From Alphaproteobacteria bacterium (GTDB lineage: Bacteria > Pseudomonadota > Alphaproteobacteria > JANQMY01): DNA of 64,000 bases. Each line of letters begins with the position of its first letter. The stretch's first letter is position 1. Under the pieces are notes generated by a model. The model saw only the letters and a list, made by a program, of their open reading frames with translations, was not told the origin of the DNA and made no database searches. The stretch is taken from positions 741,760-805,759 of the forward strand of contig JANQPL010000004.1 of NCBI GenBank assembly GCA_028289425.1, read 5' to 3'. The translations under genes were made by a program, and so were the position numbers. Positions 52,323 through 60,582 of the stretch are shown here, piece after piece.

Positions 52323-53574
52323 TTGCTTTAAGCGACCATAGATCGGTTGCGAAAAACATAGCGGGCCAAACGATCAGCATCAGTCCCGCCGGCAACAATG
52401 CGGTGTTGAGTAATCCCATTTCTTTGATCGCAAACCCGTAGATCACCGATCCAATGGGGCCTGTCCCCATCATCGCCAGCAGGAAAATGGACAATACCCG
52501 CGCCCGCATCGCTTCGGGGGCGGCCCGCTGGACGATCGTCCGGCTCATGCTCATGGAAACGCCGCCGGAAAGGCCCCAAACGGCAACGATCACATAGAAG
52601 AGCCAAAGCGGCGGTGTGAAAAAGAAGCAGCCCATGGCGACGGCGCCGATGGATGCGGCGAGCATCAGCGCCTTGCCTTGTTGATGGAGCGGGTATTGGG
52701 ACAAAAGTGTGGAAGACACGCCGATCCCGCCGAAGAAACACACGAACAGGATTGAGATGTGAAACGCACCCCCGTTGTAAACATCTCGAATCATCAGCGG
52801 CATGAACACCATGACAGCGCCCATGAAGAGGAAGCCCGTCAACGCAATCATTGTGATGGTCGGGCGAATTCTGTCGGACGCCCACACAGCCTCAAATCCT
52901 TCGCGAATTTCTTGAAAGCGCTCCGTCAAGCCCATGCCATTGCCGTCGGTGGTGGTATTTTCGTCATTCAGTTCGGACACATGATCCGGCAGTTGGCCGA
53001 TCGCAAATATGCAACACGCGTATCCAACCGCGATCAGCCCGGCTAACGTTGCCGCTCCCAAAGCGTCCGCCTGCCCGGCCAGAGTTATGCCAATGAACTG
53101 CGCACCGAATTGCCCCGCCGTTGCAAACCCGACGGCCCGCTGCATGCCAATATCGGTGTTGGTTTCCGTAACGCGTGTCAGAAGACTGTCGCGGGCAGGC
53201 CCGATAAAGGCCCCGATGGTGCTCATGGAAACCGCATAGAGTACCACGGTGACGTAAGTCAGATTGTCTGTAAGCAGAAGAAAGCACAATATCGCCGGCG
53301 GTATGATGCCGATCGCATAAAGACGCATCATCCACCGTTGTAGATGTGAACGGTCTGCTTTCGCACCCCCCAGCAACAGAAAAAACAGCATGGGCAGCAT
53401 CTGGAGCGCTTGGGCCGTGCCAACCCAAAGGGCAGAGGCCTCAAGAACCACGGCCACCAGCCACGGATACAGAACAAGCCCAATGCCCACGCAGTTGAAG
53501 AAGATCACCTGGTTGGTCATGTACCAACCAAAAGGGCTTGGCTTTAGTTGAATGTCGCTCGAATTGCGCTCCAT
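52306..53574 (-). CDS. MFS transporter (MFS_3/EntS-like)
   Basis: 422 residues from the ATG at 53574 (AGAGG just upstream); the frame is open to an ATG at 53673, which lacks a binding site. About 12 transmembrane helices, for example TNQVIFFNCVGIGLVLYPWL, MLPMLFFLLLGGAKADRSHL, ALTGFLFMGAVMVFMPLMIR and FLLAMMGTGPIGSVIYGFAI. The loop between helices 2 and 3 (GGAKADRSHLQRW) and the 'GPARDSLL' motif fit the enterobactin-exporter-like MFS_3 group. Substrate unknown; probably an inner-membrane efflux protein. Divergent from the Sel1-like lipoprotein. Confidence 0.85.
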   Translation of the reverse strand: MERNSSDIQLKPSPFGWYMTNQVIFFNCVGIGLVLYPWLVAVVLEASALWVGTAQALQMLPMLFFLLLGGAKADRSHLQRWMMRLYAIGIIPPAILCFLLLTDNLTYVTVVLYAVSMSTIGAFIGPARDSLLTRVTETNTDIGMQRAVGFATAGQFGAQFIGITLAGQADALGAATLAGLIAVGYACCIFAIGQLPDHVSELNDENTTTDGNGMGLTERFQEIREGFEAVWASDRIRPTITMIALTGFLFMGAVMVFMPLMIRDVYNGGAFHISILFVCFFGGIGVSSTLLSQYPLHQQGKALMLAASIGAVAMGCFFFTPPLWLFYVIVAVWGLSGGVSMSMSRTIVQRAAPEAMRARVLSIFLLAMMGTGPIGSVIYGFAIKEMGLLNTALLPAGLMLIVWPAMFFATDLWSLKAKGAPY

Positions 53575-53698
53575 AGCCTCTGGACCTACAGGGAACTGCG
53601 CAGCAAGGCAAACCCTTAAGGAGCGGGCCAAGATATCGGACCGCCATTGGGACACCCTCTCCCGAAAGCCCATATTTGCTGTATGGTGAATTGTTCGG

Positions 53699-54376
53699 AT
53701 GAATCAGGGGATAGGACGGTACGTGATCTATCGGTGTGTTTTTCTTATTGCGGCTGTAATCGCCTTGGCCGCGTGCGGGTCCGGCAAGCAGCGGCTGCCG
53801 GAAGTCCCAGCCGATGTTGCTCAAGAGTTTAAAGCGGATCCGGAAGCCGCGCGATTGCTTCAAATATTGCAGGTCAATCGCACCGCGGCCTTTGGGGAAG
53901 CATCCGAACTGGCGAAAGGCGGGAATTGCCGGTCCGCAATACCCGCTCTGCGATGTCTGGCCCGGGACGGGCAGGGAGCCGCGCCGGCTCAGTTTCTCTT
54001 GGGCGACTGCCTATCGAAAGATGATCGGACGGTTGAGCGGGGTTTGAGCTGGATCCGCCGCGCTGCCGACGGCGGATATTTGGACGCCCAACGCCGACTG
54101 TTTGAGGCCTATCGCGTGGGGTCCGGCGTGGCTCCGGATAAGGTCGAGGCACTTAAATGGCTGATTTTGTCCGAAACCAATCAAGTGGCGCTATCGCTTG
54201 GCCAATCGGTTGACATCGATTTTGTGACCAAGCGCGACTTTGATCGTTCCCTTACGGAACAAGAACGGCTGGCTGGGAGAGATGGGGCCCGGGCCTGGCA
54301 GCGTCAGTATTGGCGCCCAGCCGCCGACGAGAAAGCGCCGACCTCTTGCCGATTCGGTGGGACTTCTGACCGATAG
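53699..54376 (+). CDS. Sel1-repeat-like lipoprotein
   Basis: A 225-residue protein with a lipoprotein signal (CVFLIAAVIALAACGSG; lipobox LAAC, Cys26). Residues ~90-170 contain Sel1/TPR-like helices (AQFLLGDCLSKDDRTVERGL, WIRRAADGGYLDAQRRLFEA, RVGSGVAPDKVEALKWL). Such proteins are envelope adaptors; no specific function is assignable. The N-terminal ~12 residues may belong to a longer n-region, and an internal start is not obvious. A dispersed repeat begins 26 bases after the stop. Confidence 0.72.
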   Translation: MNQGIGRYVIYRCVFLIAAVIALAACGSGKQRLPEVPADVAQEFKADPEAARLLQILQVNRTAAFGEASELAKGGNCRSAIPALRCLARDGQGAAPAQFLLGDCLSKDDRTVERGLSWIRRAADGGYLDAQRRLFEAYRVGSGVAPDKVEALKWLILSETNQVALSLGQSVDIDFVTKRDFDRSLTEQERLAGRDGARAWQRQYWRPAADEKAPTSCRFGGTSDR

Positions 54377-54401
54377 TCGGATTCGAAGCGATTGAAAAGC
54401 G

Positions 54402-54509
54402 CCTAGAGCCGTTTTGGTTTTGATTGAATCGCAAAACGGCTCTAGGTTTTCTGTTTTGCGCGTTTCCGGACGGTGAACCGGTTTCCACTTCACCTGGAAA
54501 CGCTCTAGC
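54402..54509. repeat. Dispersed intergenic repeat, copy 2 (inverted relative to copy 1)
   Basis: CTAGAGCCGTTTTGGTTTTG to GGAAACGCTCTAG is the reverse complement of the element at 22283-22391, with a few differences. It is bounded by CTAGAG/CTCTAG and contains CGTTTCCGGACGGTGAACCG and CCACTTCACCTGGAAACGCT. It lies between the Sel1-like lipoprotein and the DUF1330 gene, both of which read towards it, and could form a stem between the genes. Confidence 0.75.
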
Positions 54510-54526
54510 GCATGACGGCTCACGTA

Positions 54527-54967
54527 TCAAATCAAGCTCTTCGTACACTGAAAAAGAACGCGGCGTTCTAACCCCGCAATGCGATGTTTAATCGCTGACT
54601 GATACTCGTCGGAATCAAATCCCTTCAAATACGCCGCGCGCGACGGGTATTCGACGATGGCGATCATGTCCCAATCATTCTTCTCCCCGTCTCCCACCAC
54701 CACTTGTTGCGTCGGAGCAAGAAACAAGACCCGCCCGCCATTTTCCGTGAACTTGCGGGTCGCTACATCGGCATACTTTTGATACGCCTCTTGACCGGTG
54801 AGCGCGGGGCTGCTGCCCAAACCTTCGTCTTCGTAATGGGCAATCTCGCGAAATTTGAGCAGGTTGACCATGGTGATCGGGGCGGCCTGATCGGCGTTTC
54901 TGAACTCGAAGAGTTGCTCGTCCGTCGGTTCGGTGGGGAACACGTCTTTGGTCGGTTTGTCGTTCAT
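54527..54967 (-). CDS. DUF1330-like protein
   Basis: A 146-residue cytoplasmic protein with the ferredoxin-like pattern of the DUF1330/dimeric alpha-beta barrel group: ITMVNLLKFREIAHYEDEGL, EAYQKYADVATRKFTENGGR, then WDMIAIVEYPSRAAYLKGFD and SDEYQSAIKHRIAGLERRVL. Function unknown. Its reading frame is intact and its end is 17 bases from the dispersed repeat. The 255 bases upstream, to the JAMM gene, hold no recognisable gene. Confidence 0.8.
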   Translation of the reverse strand: MNDKPTKDVFPTEPTDEQLFEFRNADQAAPITMVNLLKFREIAHYEDEGLGSSPALTGQEAYQKYADVATRKFTENGGRVLFLAPTQQVVVGDGEKNDWDMIAIVEYPSRAAYLKGFDSDEYQSAIKHRIAGLERRVLFQCTKSLI

Positions 54968-55222
54968 GGCTTGCGTGACCTGCTGGAAGTTTTGCGTCGA
55001 CTATCTACTGTAGACCGAATTGTCCAATGCACGGCAACAAGCCAACCATCGCGCAGTCGATTTAACCCTACGAGCGAGCCAGCACTCGTCACCTTGGGAG
55101 TGGCCATTGGTATAGGCGTGGTCCATGTGATTGGCAAATGGTGCCTGTCGTGCCGGACTGTCAACGAATGGCAATGGGCGGTGCGGTGATCGCAATGGCA
55201 TTCTGTGCGAGTGCACGACGCT

Positions 55223-55672
55223 CTAAGCTCTTTCGATGATCAATTCAGCCGGCTCAAACCTGAAACCATTTTCCGACTGGATCGACATAAAGGCACCCCA
55301 TTCCGTTTCACCCGTCTCACCCGAATAACCGGCAATCAGCCAAATTTTGTCTGCCTCTAACACCGACTTAATGTCGGTTTCACTGGGGCGTGCGGGCCCT
55401 TTTGGGTGGGAATGATAATAACCAATGATGCTGGTTTCTGTGCCGCGCAGCTCCTTCTGTGTGCGGATGAGAAGTGCTGGATCGATCTCGAATGTACGAT
55501 GTGGATCGCCGGTCGTCACATTCCGGCTCGGCCGAGATCCTGAAACCTGCCATTCCTGTTCACTTTGGCGCGTTCCCAACAAAACGCCGCAACATTCATT
55601 GGGGAAAGCGCTTGCTGCGTGGTTGCTCATCGCCGTCCGTTCGGTTTCAGCAATGCGGATGCGGGCGCTCAT
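55223..55672 (-). CDS. JAMM/Mov34-family metallopeptidase
   Basis: A 149-residue protein with a complete JAMM zinc site: Glu26 in FPNECCGVLLG, His87 and His89 in GYYHSHPKGPARPSETD, with Ser97 and Asp100. Small stand-alone bacterial JAMM proteins either remove C-terminal extensions from ubiquitin-like sulfur carriers (as Mec+ does) or have unknown substrates. No ubiquitin-like ThiS/MoaD/CysO gene is adjacent. Its start overlaps the stop of the upstream membrane-protein gene (ATGA), so the two are cotranslated. Confidence 0.88.
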   Translation of the reverse strand: MSARIRIAETERTAMSNHAASAFPNECCGVLLGTRQSEQEWQVSGSRPSRNVTTGDPHRTFEIDPALLIRTQKELRGTETSIIGYYHSHPKGPARPSETDIKSVLEADKIWLIAGYSGETGETEWGAFMSIQSENGFRFEPAELIIERA

Positions 55673-56025
55673 TCTTCACTGGCGGTGACGGTGTAGGTCT
55701 GGATCACCGTCCCGCTGGTCAAATCGACAATCAGCATGCGCGCGCCGTTTGGGCCGTTCACATGGACCGCCATGCGGGATCCATCCAGTGTGAAATTTTG
55801 GATTGTCTCGCCGCCGTCAAGGGGGAGGCGGAATGTCTCTGGCGTGGCCGCGATTGCCGCGGCGGGGGCTGAGTTGGCCGTGCTTTCTTCACCCAAACTG
55901 CCAAGGCGAATAATGATGGTGGCGATCACCACCACGAAGCCCACCACCAACAGAATGCCTAGCACGATCACTATAATCTTGAGCAACCGAGTATTCTGGG
56001 GCACTTGTTCATCCATGGATGACAC
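55669..56025 (-). CDS. Single-pass membrane protein coupled to JAMM gene
   Basis: 118 residues from GTG at 56025, chosen because AGGAG lies eight bases upstream; an ATG three codons later is possible. One transmembrane helix (LLKIIVIVLGILLVVGFVVV, about 16-38) precedes a ~70-residue beta-rich exported domain: TFRLPLDGGETIQNFTLDGS, then RMLIVDLTSGTVIQTYTVTA. The domain resembles one or two blades of a periplasmic propeller but is too short for a full fold. I recognise no family. Its 5' end overlaps the divergent rluD start. Confidence 0.68.
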   Translation of the reverse strand: MSSMDEQVPQNTRLLKIIVIVLGILLVVGFVVVIATIIIRLGSLGEESTANSAPAAAIAATPETFRLPLDGGETIQNFTLDGSRMAVHVNGPNGARMLIVDLTSGTVIQTYTVTASEE

Positions 56026-57052
56026 GGTTTCATCTCCTGCGGCGCGGTGCATCCGATTGACGGTGCCGGCAAGCGGGGCGACAGGACGGCTCGACAAGGT
56101 TCTCACCGATCTGCTCGCGCAAGAATCGCTTTCCGTTAGCCGAACGCGTCTTAAGGCCCTGCTCTCCGAAGGCGCCGTTGCGCTGGCCTCTCCGGCGGGC
56201 GCGCGGACGATAGAAGACGCCAACCGCAAGGTCAAACCGGGCGAGATCTATGAAGTGACGATCCCGGCGCCGGCGCCCGCTAAGCCCGTTGCTCAATCCA
56301 TCCCTCTCACGGTGGTTCATGAAGATGCGGACCTCATTGTGATCGACAAGCCGGCTGGGTTGGTGGTGCATCCGGCGGCGGGCAATCCCGACCGTACTCT
56401 GGTCAACGCGCTGATAGCCCATTGTGGTGAGAGCCTCTCTGGGATTGGCGGCGAAGCGCGGCCCGGTATTGTTCATCGGCTCGATAAAGACACCAGCGGT
56501 CTGATGGTGGTGGCCAAAACCGATTTGGCGCATCATGGCCTTGCGGAACAGTTCGCCATTCATGGCCGAGATGGTCGCCTAAGACGCGCTTATCAGGCGC
56601 TGGTCTGGGGCGTGCCCAAAGAGCGACGGTTCTCTGTTATCGGCAATATTGGAAGAAGCTCGAGCAACCGGAAAAAGATGACCGTGGTGTCGACCGGCGG
56701 AAAGCCGGCGACGACCCACGTTGAGATTGTAAAAATCTATCATGGGTTGCTGTCATTGGTGGAATGCCGTCTCGAAACAGGAAGAACACATCAAATTCGT
56801 GTGCATTTATCGCATAGCAGCTACCCATTGGTGGGTGACCCCTTTTACGGCAGAGCAAAAAGAGGTATAGTGCCGCGTACAAAGGGTGAACACCGTGCGC
56901 TTTTGGCCGCCTTGCGTGCATTTCCGAGGCAAGCTTTGCACGCCATCGAGTTGGGGTTTGAGCACCCAATAAGTGGCAGAAAACTGCGGTTTAGAAGTGC
57001 GTTGCCCGAAGACATGGCCGATTTGATCGGCATGCTCGAAGCCGGCGGCTGA
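56015..57052 (+). CDS. rluD: Large-subunit pseudouridine synthase RluD-like
   Basis: About 345 residues from the ATG at 56015; a later start (TTG 56054 or GTG 56060) is possible. An N-terminal S4-like RNA-binding region (GRLDKVLTDLLAQESLSVSR, then TRLKALLSEGAV) precedes the RluA-family catalytic domain with Asp157 in GIVHRLDKDTSGLMVVAK, the VIDKPAGLVVHP motif and RLETGRTHQIRVHLSHSSYP. RluD makes pseudouridines in helix 69 of 23S rRNA (positions 1911/1915/1917). The start codon overlaps that of the divergent membrane protein in a CCATGG. rpoH follows after 123 bases. Confidence 0.88.
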   Translation: MDDTVSSPAARCIRLTVPASGATGRLDKVLTDLLAQESLSVSRTRLKALLSEGAVALASPAGARTIEDANRKVKPGEIYEVTIPAPAPAKPVAQSIPLTVVHEDADLIVIDKPAGLVVHPAAGNPDRTLVNALIAHCGESLSGIGGEARPGIVHRLDKDTSGLMVVAKTDLAHHGLAEQFAIHGRDGRLRRAYQALVWGVPKERRFSVIGNIGRSSSNRKKMTVVSTGGKPATTHVEIVKIYHGLLSLVECRLETGRTHQIRVHLSHSSYPLVGDPFYGRAKRGIVPRTKGEHRALLAALRAFPRQALHAIELGFEHPISGRKLRFRSALPEDMADLIGMLEAGG

Positions 57053-57175
57053 TATTGAGGGTTTGCGCCACTTAATTTCGCCAAAGTTCGTCCCTATCTG
57101 TTGTTGGGTGTGCATTGCACAAGAAGCGTGTCGGGCGCGCGTGTAATGTGGGCCGCCTCTTGAGGGGAAAGACAC

Positions 57176-58066
57176 ATGAACACCAAATCACTTCCGGCGA
57201 TCACGCCTGACGGCAGTCTGTCGCGCTATTTGCAGGAAATCCGGAAGTTCCCAATGTTGGAGCCGGATCAGGAATACATGCTGGCCAAGCGCTGGCGCGA
57301 GCACGAAGACGGCGAGGCAGCCCATGAGCTGGTGACGAGCCATCTGCGCCTGGTGGCGAAGATCGCCATGGGTTATCGCGGCTATGGTCTTCCTGTGGGT
57401 GAAGTCATCTCCGAGGGCAATGTAGGCCTCATGCAGGCCGTAAAGCGATTTGAGCCTGAAAAAGGTTTCCGTCTGGCCACCTATGCCATGTGGTGGATCC
57501 GGGCGGCGATTCAAGAATACATCCTGCGGTCCTGGAGCCTCGTCAAAATGGGCACCACCGCGAACCAGAAAAAACTGTTCTTCAATCTGCGCCGCATCAA
57601 AGGGCAAATCCAAGCGATCGACGAAGGCGATATGCGTCCGGAACAAGTGACCGAGATCGCGACCCGCTTGGGCGTTCCTGAGCAAGATGTGATCTCCATG
57701 AACCGCCGGCTGGCTGCGCAAGATCATTCTTTAAACGCGCCGCTGCGCGCCGACTCGGAAGGCGAATGGCAGGATTGGTTGGTGGACGAATCGCCCACCC
57801 AAGACGCCATTCTTGCGGACAAGGAAGAGCTTACTCAGCGCCGGGAATTATTGGCGGAAGCGCTTGACGGTTTGAACGACCGCGAGAAGCACATTCTGAC
57901 GGAACGCCGCCTGAAAGATCAGCCGGCCACGCTCGAAGAGCTGTCGCAGGTTTACGACATCAGCCGCGAGCGGGTGCGCCAGATCGAAGTCCGTGCGTTC
58001 GAGAAGCTTCAAAAGGCCATGCGCAATAAGGTCAAAGACCAGCGCATGGCGACGGCCGGTTCTTGA
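57176..58066 (+). CDS. rpoH: RNA polymerase sigma-32 factor RpoH
   Basis: A 296-residue heat-shock sigma factor. Region 2 includes LVTSHLRLVAKIAMGYRGYG, EGNVGLMQAVKRFEP and FRLATYAMWWIRAAIQEYIL; the RpoH box QKKLFFNLRRIK follows; region 4 is TLEELSQVYDISRERVRQIE. AGGGGAAAG precedes the ATG. Alphaproteobacteria often have more than one RpoH; only one is seen here. The gene ends one base before the convergent TPR-protein stop. Confidence 0.97.
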   Translation: MNTKSLPAITPDGSLSRYLQEIRKFPMLEPDQEYMLAKRWREHEDGEAAHELVTSHLRLVAKIAMGYRGYGLPVGEVISEGNVGLMQAVKRFEPEKGFRLATYAMWWIRAAIQEYILRSWSLVKMGTTANQKKLFFNLRRIKGQIQAIDEGDMRPEQVTEIATRLGVPEQDVISMNRRLAAQDHSLNAPLRADSEGEWQDWLVDESPTQDAILADKEELTQRRELLAEALDGLNDREKHILTERRLKDQPATLEELSQVYDISRERVRQIEVRAFEKLQKAMRNKVKDQRMATAGS

Positions 58067-58067
58067 T

Positions 58068-59090
58068 TTAGCCGCGCTCGGGCTGCGCGACGGGCCAATC
58101 AAACGCTTCCAAAAAGGCGGGCATCTGTTCCGACACCACGTCCGTCATATCGGCGGGGTAGGACAGGCGATATTTGATGATCGTCTCGCCCACCTTGAAC
58201 ACGTAGAGCTGTCCTAAGAAGTCGGTTTCGCTGGCTGTCTCTTGATAGGAAAACAGGCTGTGGTGTCCGGCCGCTTCGCCTTTGGCATGGGCGATGCGTT
58301 GGAAGCCAACAGACAACCGCCGGGCTTCCGGCAGACGGTCCAGCGCCGCATTAAGCGCCGCTTTGAAGTGATCTTCGGCGGTGTCGTTCCCGGCGGGCAG
58401 AAGATAGACCGCGAGCGATAGCCGCCCCTCCGGCGCGTCAAGAAAGTAGGGCACGGACACCTCGCCGGCTTTCGCATCCAGTGTGGTTTCTGCGGCGCGG
58501 ATCAGACCCGCAAGTTCCAGTGGAAAGATGATGCCCGTGGGACGGTGGGTCAGCCGACGGTCGACGCCATGGGTGAACCAAGGCGATGGCTTGCCGGATT
58601 TAATCGCCAGCAGCTCCATCGCTTGAGGCGACACTTCCTTTTCGCGGCCGGATTTGATGGAGGCAAAGACATAGGAGTCCAGCACCGCATAGTACAGACT
58701 GTCCGTGGTGCGCACTTGTTCCACCATCTCCAGCGCGCGCTCCAAATGGGCAATCGCTTCCACAAAAAACTGCTGTTCGATGAGGGTGGTGGCGAGGCGA
58801 TAGAGATTGTTCGCCCGATCCTCCCCCTCCGGACTATGTACCAGGGCTAATTCGTAAGCCGAAGCCGCTTCCGCAAAATGTCCTTTTTCGAAGAGCGTAT
58901 CGCCCAAGCGCATGGAGGACTTCCAGACCCCCAGAGACGTTCTGGCCGATGCTTCGGCAATCTCTTCCGCTTTGGATTGAGGCGGCGTGGGTGCTTCTTC
59001 CGCATGCGCACCAAAGGCCCCCGCCATTGCCATCGCAAGCAGGGTCGGCAGCAGACAACCTTTTGTTAACGCGTTGCGCATTGCGACCAT
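58068..59090 (-). CDS. Exported TPR-type protein
   Basis: A 340-residue protein with a signal peptide (KGCLLPTLLAMAMAGAFGAHA). Residues ~60-165 hold TPR-like helices (GDTLFEKGHFAEAASAYELA, NLYRLATTLIEQQFFVEAIA). Residues ~185-335 form a separate alpha/beta domain (RRLTHRPTGIIFPLELAGLI, then FLDAPEGRLSLAVYLLPAGN and FKVGETIIKYRLSYPADMTD) of unknown function, reminiscent of small periplasmic stress or detoxification domains. Probably periplasmic. Convergent with rpoH; a heat-shock link is speculative. Confidence 0.72.
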   Translation of the reverse strand: MVAMRNALTKGCLLPTLLAMAMAGAFGAHAEEAPTPPQSKAEEIAEASARTSLGVWKSSMRLGDTLFEKGHFAEAASAYELALVHSPEGEDRANNLYRLATTLIEQQFFVEAIAHLERALEMVEQVRTTDSLYYAVLDSYVFASIKSGREKEVSPQAMELLAIKSGKPSPWFTHGVDRRLTHRPTGIIFPLELAGLIRAAETTLDAKAGEVSVPYFLDAPEGRLSLAVYLLPAGNDTAEDHFKAALNAALDRLPEARRLSVGFQRIAHAKGEAAGHHSLFSYQETASETDFLGQLYVFKVGETIIKYRLSYPADMTDVVSEQMPAFLEAFDWPVAQPERG

Positions 59091-59194
59091 AAGAGTGTAC
59101 CACCGGAGCGAGTTCCGGTCACTTAACTTATGGCACGATTGCGCTCACAAACCGTTAAGCTTTCTGACAAGTCTAACAGTTTCGAAACGGTCCT

Positions 59195-60490
59195 CTAACG
59201 ATCCCGGAATGGATCGTGTACCAAGATCGTGTCGTCCCGCTCGGGCGATGTGGACAGCAATGTCACCGGCGCTTCGATCAGCTCTTCGATGCGGCGCACA
59301 TATTTGAGTGCCGTGGCCGGAAGATCCGCCCAGGAACGGGCACCTTGGGTCGAGTCTTCCCAACCCTCCAACGTTTCGTAAATGGGCTTGACGCGCGCTT
59401 GTTGCGATGCGGCGGCGGGCAGATAATCGATCCGTTCTCCGTCAAGCTCATAGGCCACGGCAACCTTGAGTTCTTCCATGCCGTCCAGCACGTCGAGTTT
59501 GGTGAGCGCAATGCCGTCAATGCCGCCGGTCTTCACCGTTTGCGAAACCAGCACGGCATCAAACCAGCCGCAACGCCGCCGCCGCCCAGTGACCGTGCCG
59601 AATTCATGGCCGCGCTCGCCCAATAACTGGCCGATTTCATTGTCTTGTTCGGTGGGGAAGGGGCCTTCGCCCACCCGTGTGGTGTAGGATTTGGTGATGC
59701 CCAACACATTGGTGATCGCGCTGGGACCCAAGCCCGACCCGCCGGCGGCTTGCGCCGCAATGGTGTTCGACGAGGTCACAAACGGATAGGTGCCGTGATC
59801 CACATCCAGCAGAATGCCCTGCGCACCTTCGAACAGAATGCGCTTGCCCGCCGCGCGGGCGCGATCCAATTCCCGCCACACGGGCTTGGCAAAGGGCAGC
59901 ACCTTGGGCGCCACGGTCATCAGCTTCTCGAACAGCGGTTCTTTGTCGATTTCGTCGCGTCCATGGCCGCGCCTGAGCGCATTGTGGTGTTCCAGCAGGC
60001 TGTCGAGCCGCTGGCTGACGAGATCTCTGTCGGCCAAATCGATCAGCCGCACGGCGCGCCGGCCGATCTTGTCTTCATAGGCCGGCCCGATGCCCCGCTT
60101 GGTCGTACCAATCCGCATACTGACATTGCTGCCTTCGCGCAGCACATCCAAATCGCTGTGCACGGGCAAGATCAAGGTGGCGTTTTCGGCAATCATGAAA
60201 TTGTCGGGGCTGATCGACACCCCCTGGCCGCGCAGGGTGTCCATCTCTTCCAGCAGCGCCCAAGGATCCACCACAACCCCATTGCCAATTACGGATAAGG
60301 TTCCCTCACGGACGATGCCGGAGGGCAGCAGGCTCAGCTTGTAAACCTTACCGTCAATGACCAGCGTATGACCCGCATTGTGGCCGCCCTGAAAGCGCAC
60401 CACAACATCGGCGCGTTCAGACAGCCAATCGACAATCTTGCCCTTGCCTTCATCGCCCCATTGGGCCCCCACCACCGCCACGTTGGCCAT
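59195..60490 (-). CDS. purA: Adenylosuccinate synthetase PurA
   Basis: A 431-residue enzyme that joins IMP and aspartate using GTP, the first committed step to AMP. Motifs: [20 protein letters not shown] (P-loop), [20 protein letters not shown] (catalytic His), [32 protein letters not shown] and [18 protein letters not shown] lies eight bases before the ATG. Length is standard. It lies 92 bases after serA on the same strand. Confidence 0.98.
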   Translation of the reverse strand: MANVAVVGAQWGDEGKGKIVDWLSERADVVVRFQGGHNAGHTLVIDGKVYKLSLLPSGIVREGTLSVIGNGVVVDPWALLEEMDTLRGQGVSISPDNFMIAENATLILPVHSDLDVLREGSNVSMRIGTTKRGIGPAYEDKIGRRAVRLIDLADRDLVSQRLDSLLEHHNALRRGHGRDEIDKEPLFEKLMTVAPKVLPFAKPVWRELDRARAAGKRILFEGAQGILLDVDHGTYPFVTSSNTIAAQAAGGSGLGPSAITNVLGITKSYTTRVGEGPFPTEQDNEIGQLLGERGHEFGTVTGRRRRCGWFDAVLVSQTVKTGGIDGIALTKLDVLDGMEELKVAVAYELDGERIDYLPAAASQQARVKPIYETLEGWEDSTQGARSWADLPATALKYVRRIEELIEAPVTLLSTSPERDDTILVHDPFRDR

Positions 60491-60582
60491 GTGAGTTCTC
60501 CCTTATTCTTGTGAGTGAGCCCGGCGGGCGTACCCGCCCGGCCGAGGAGGTGAACAAGGGAGGCGACGTATCACATCGAACC

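Noticed and set aside
54191..54523. Minus-strand frame containing VHRPETRKTENLEPF
   Set aside because: Same repeat-derived peptide, overlapping the Sel1-like lipoprotein gene.
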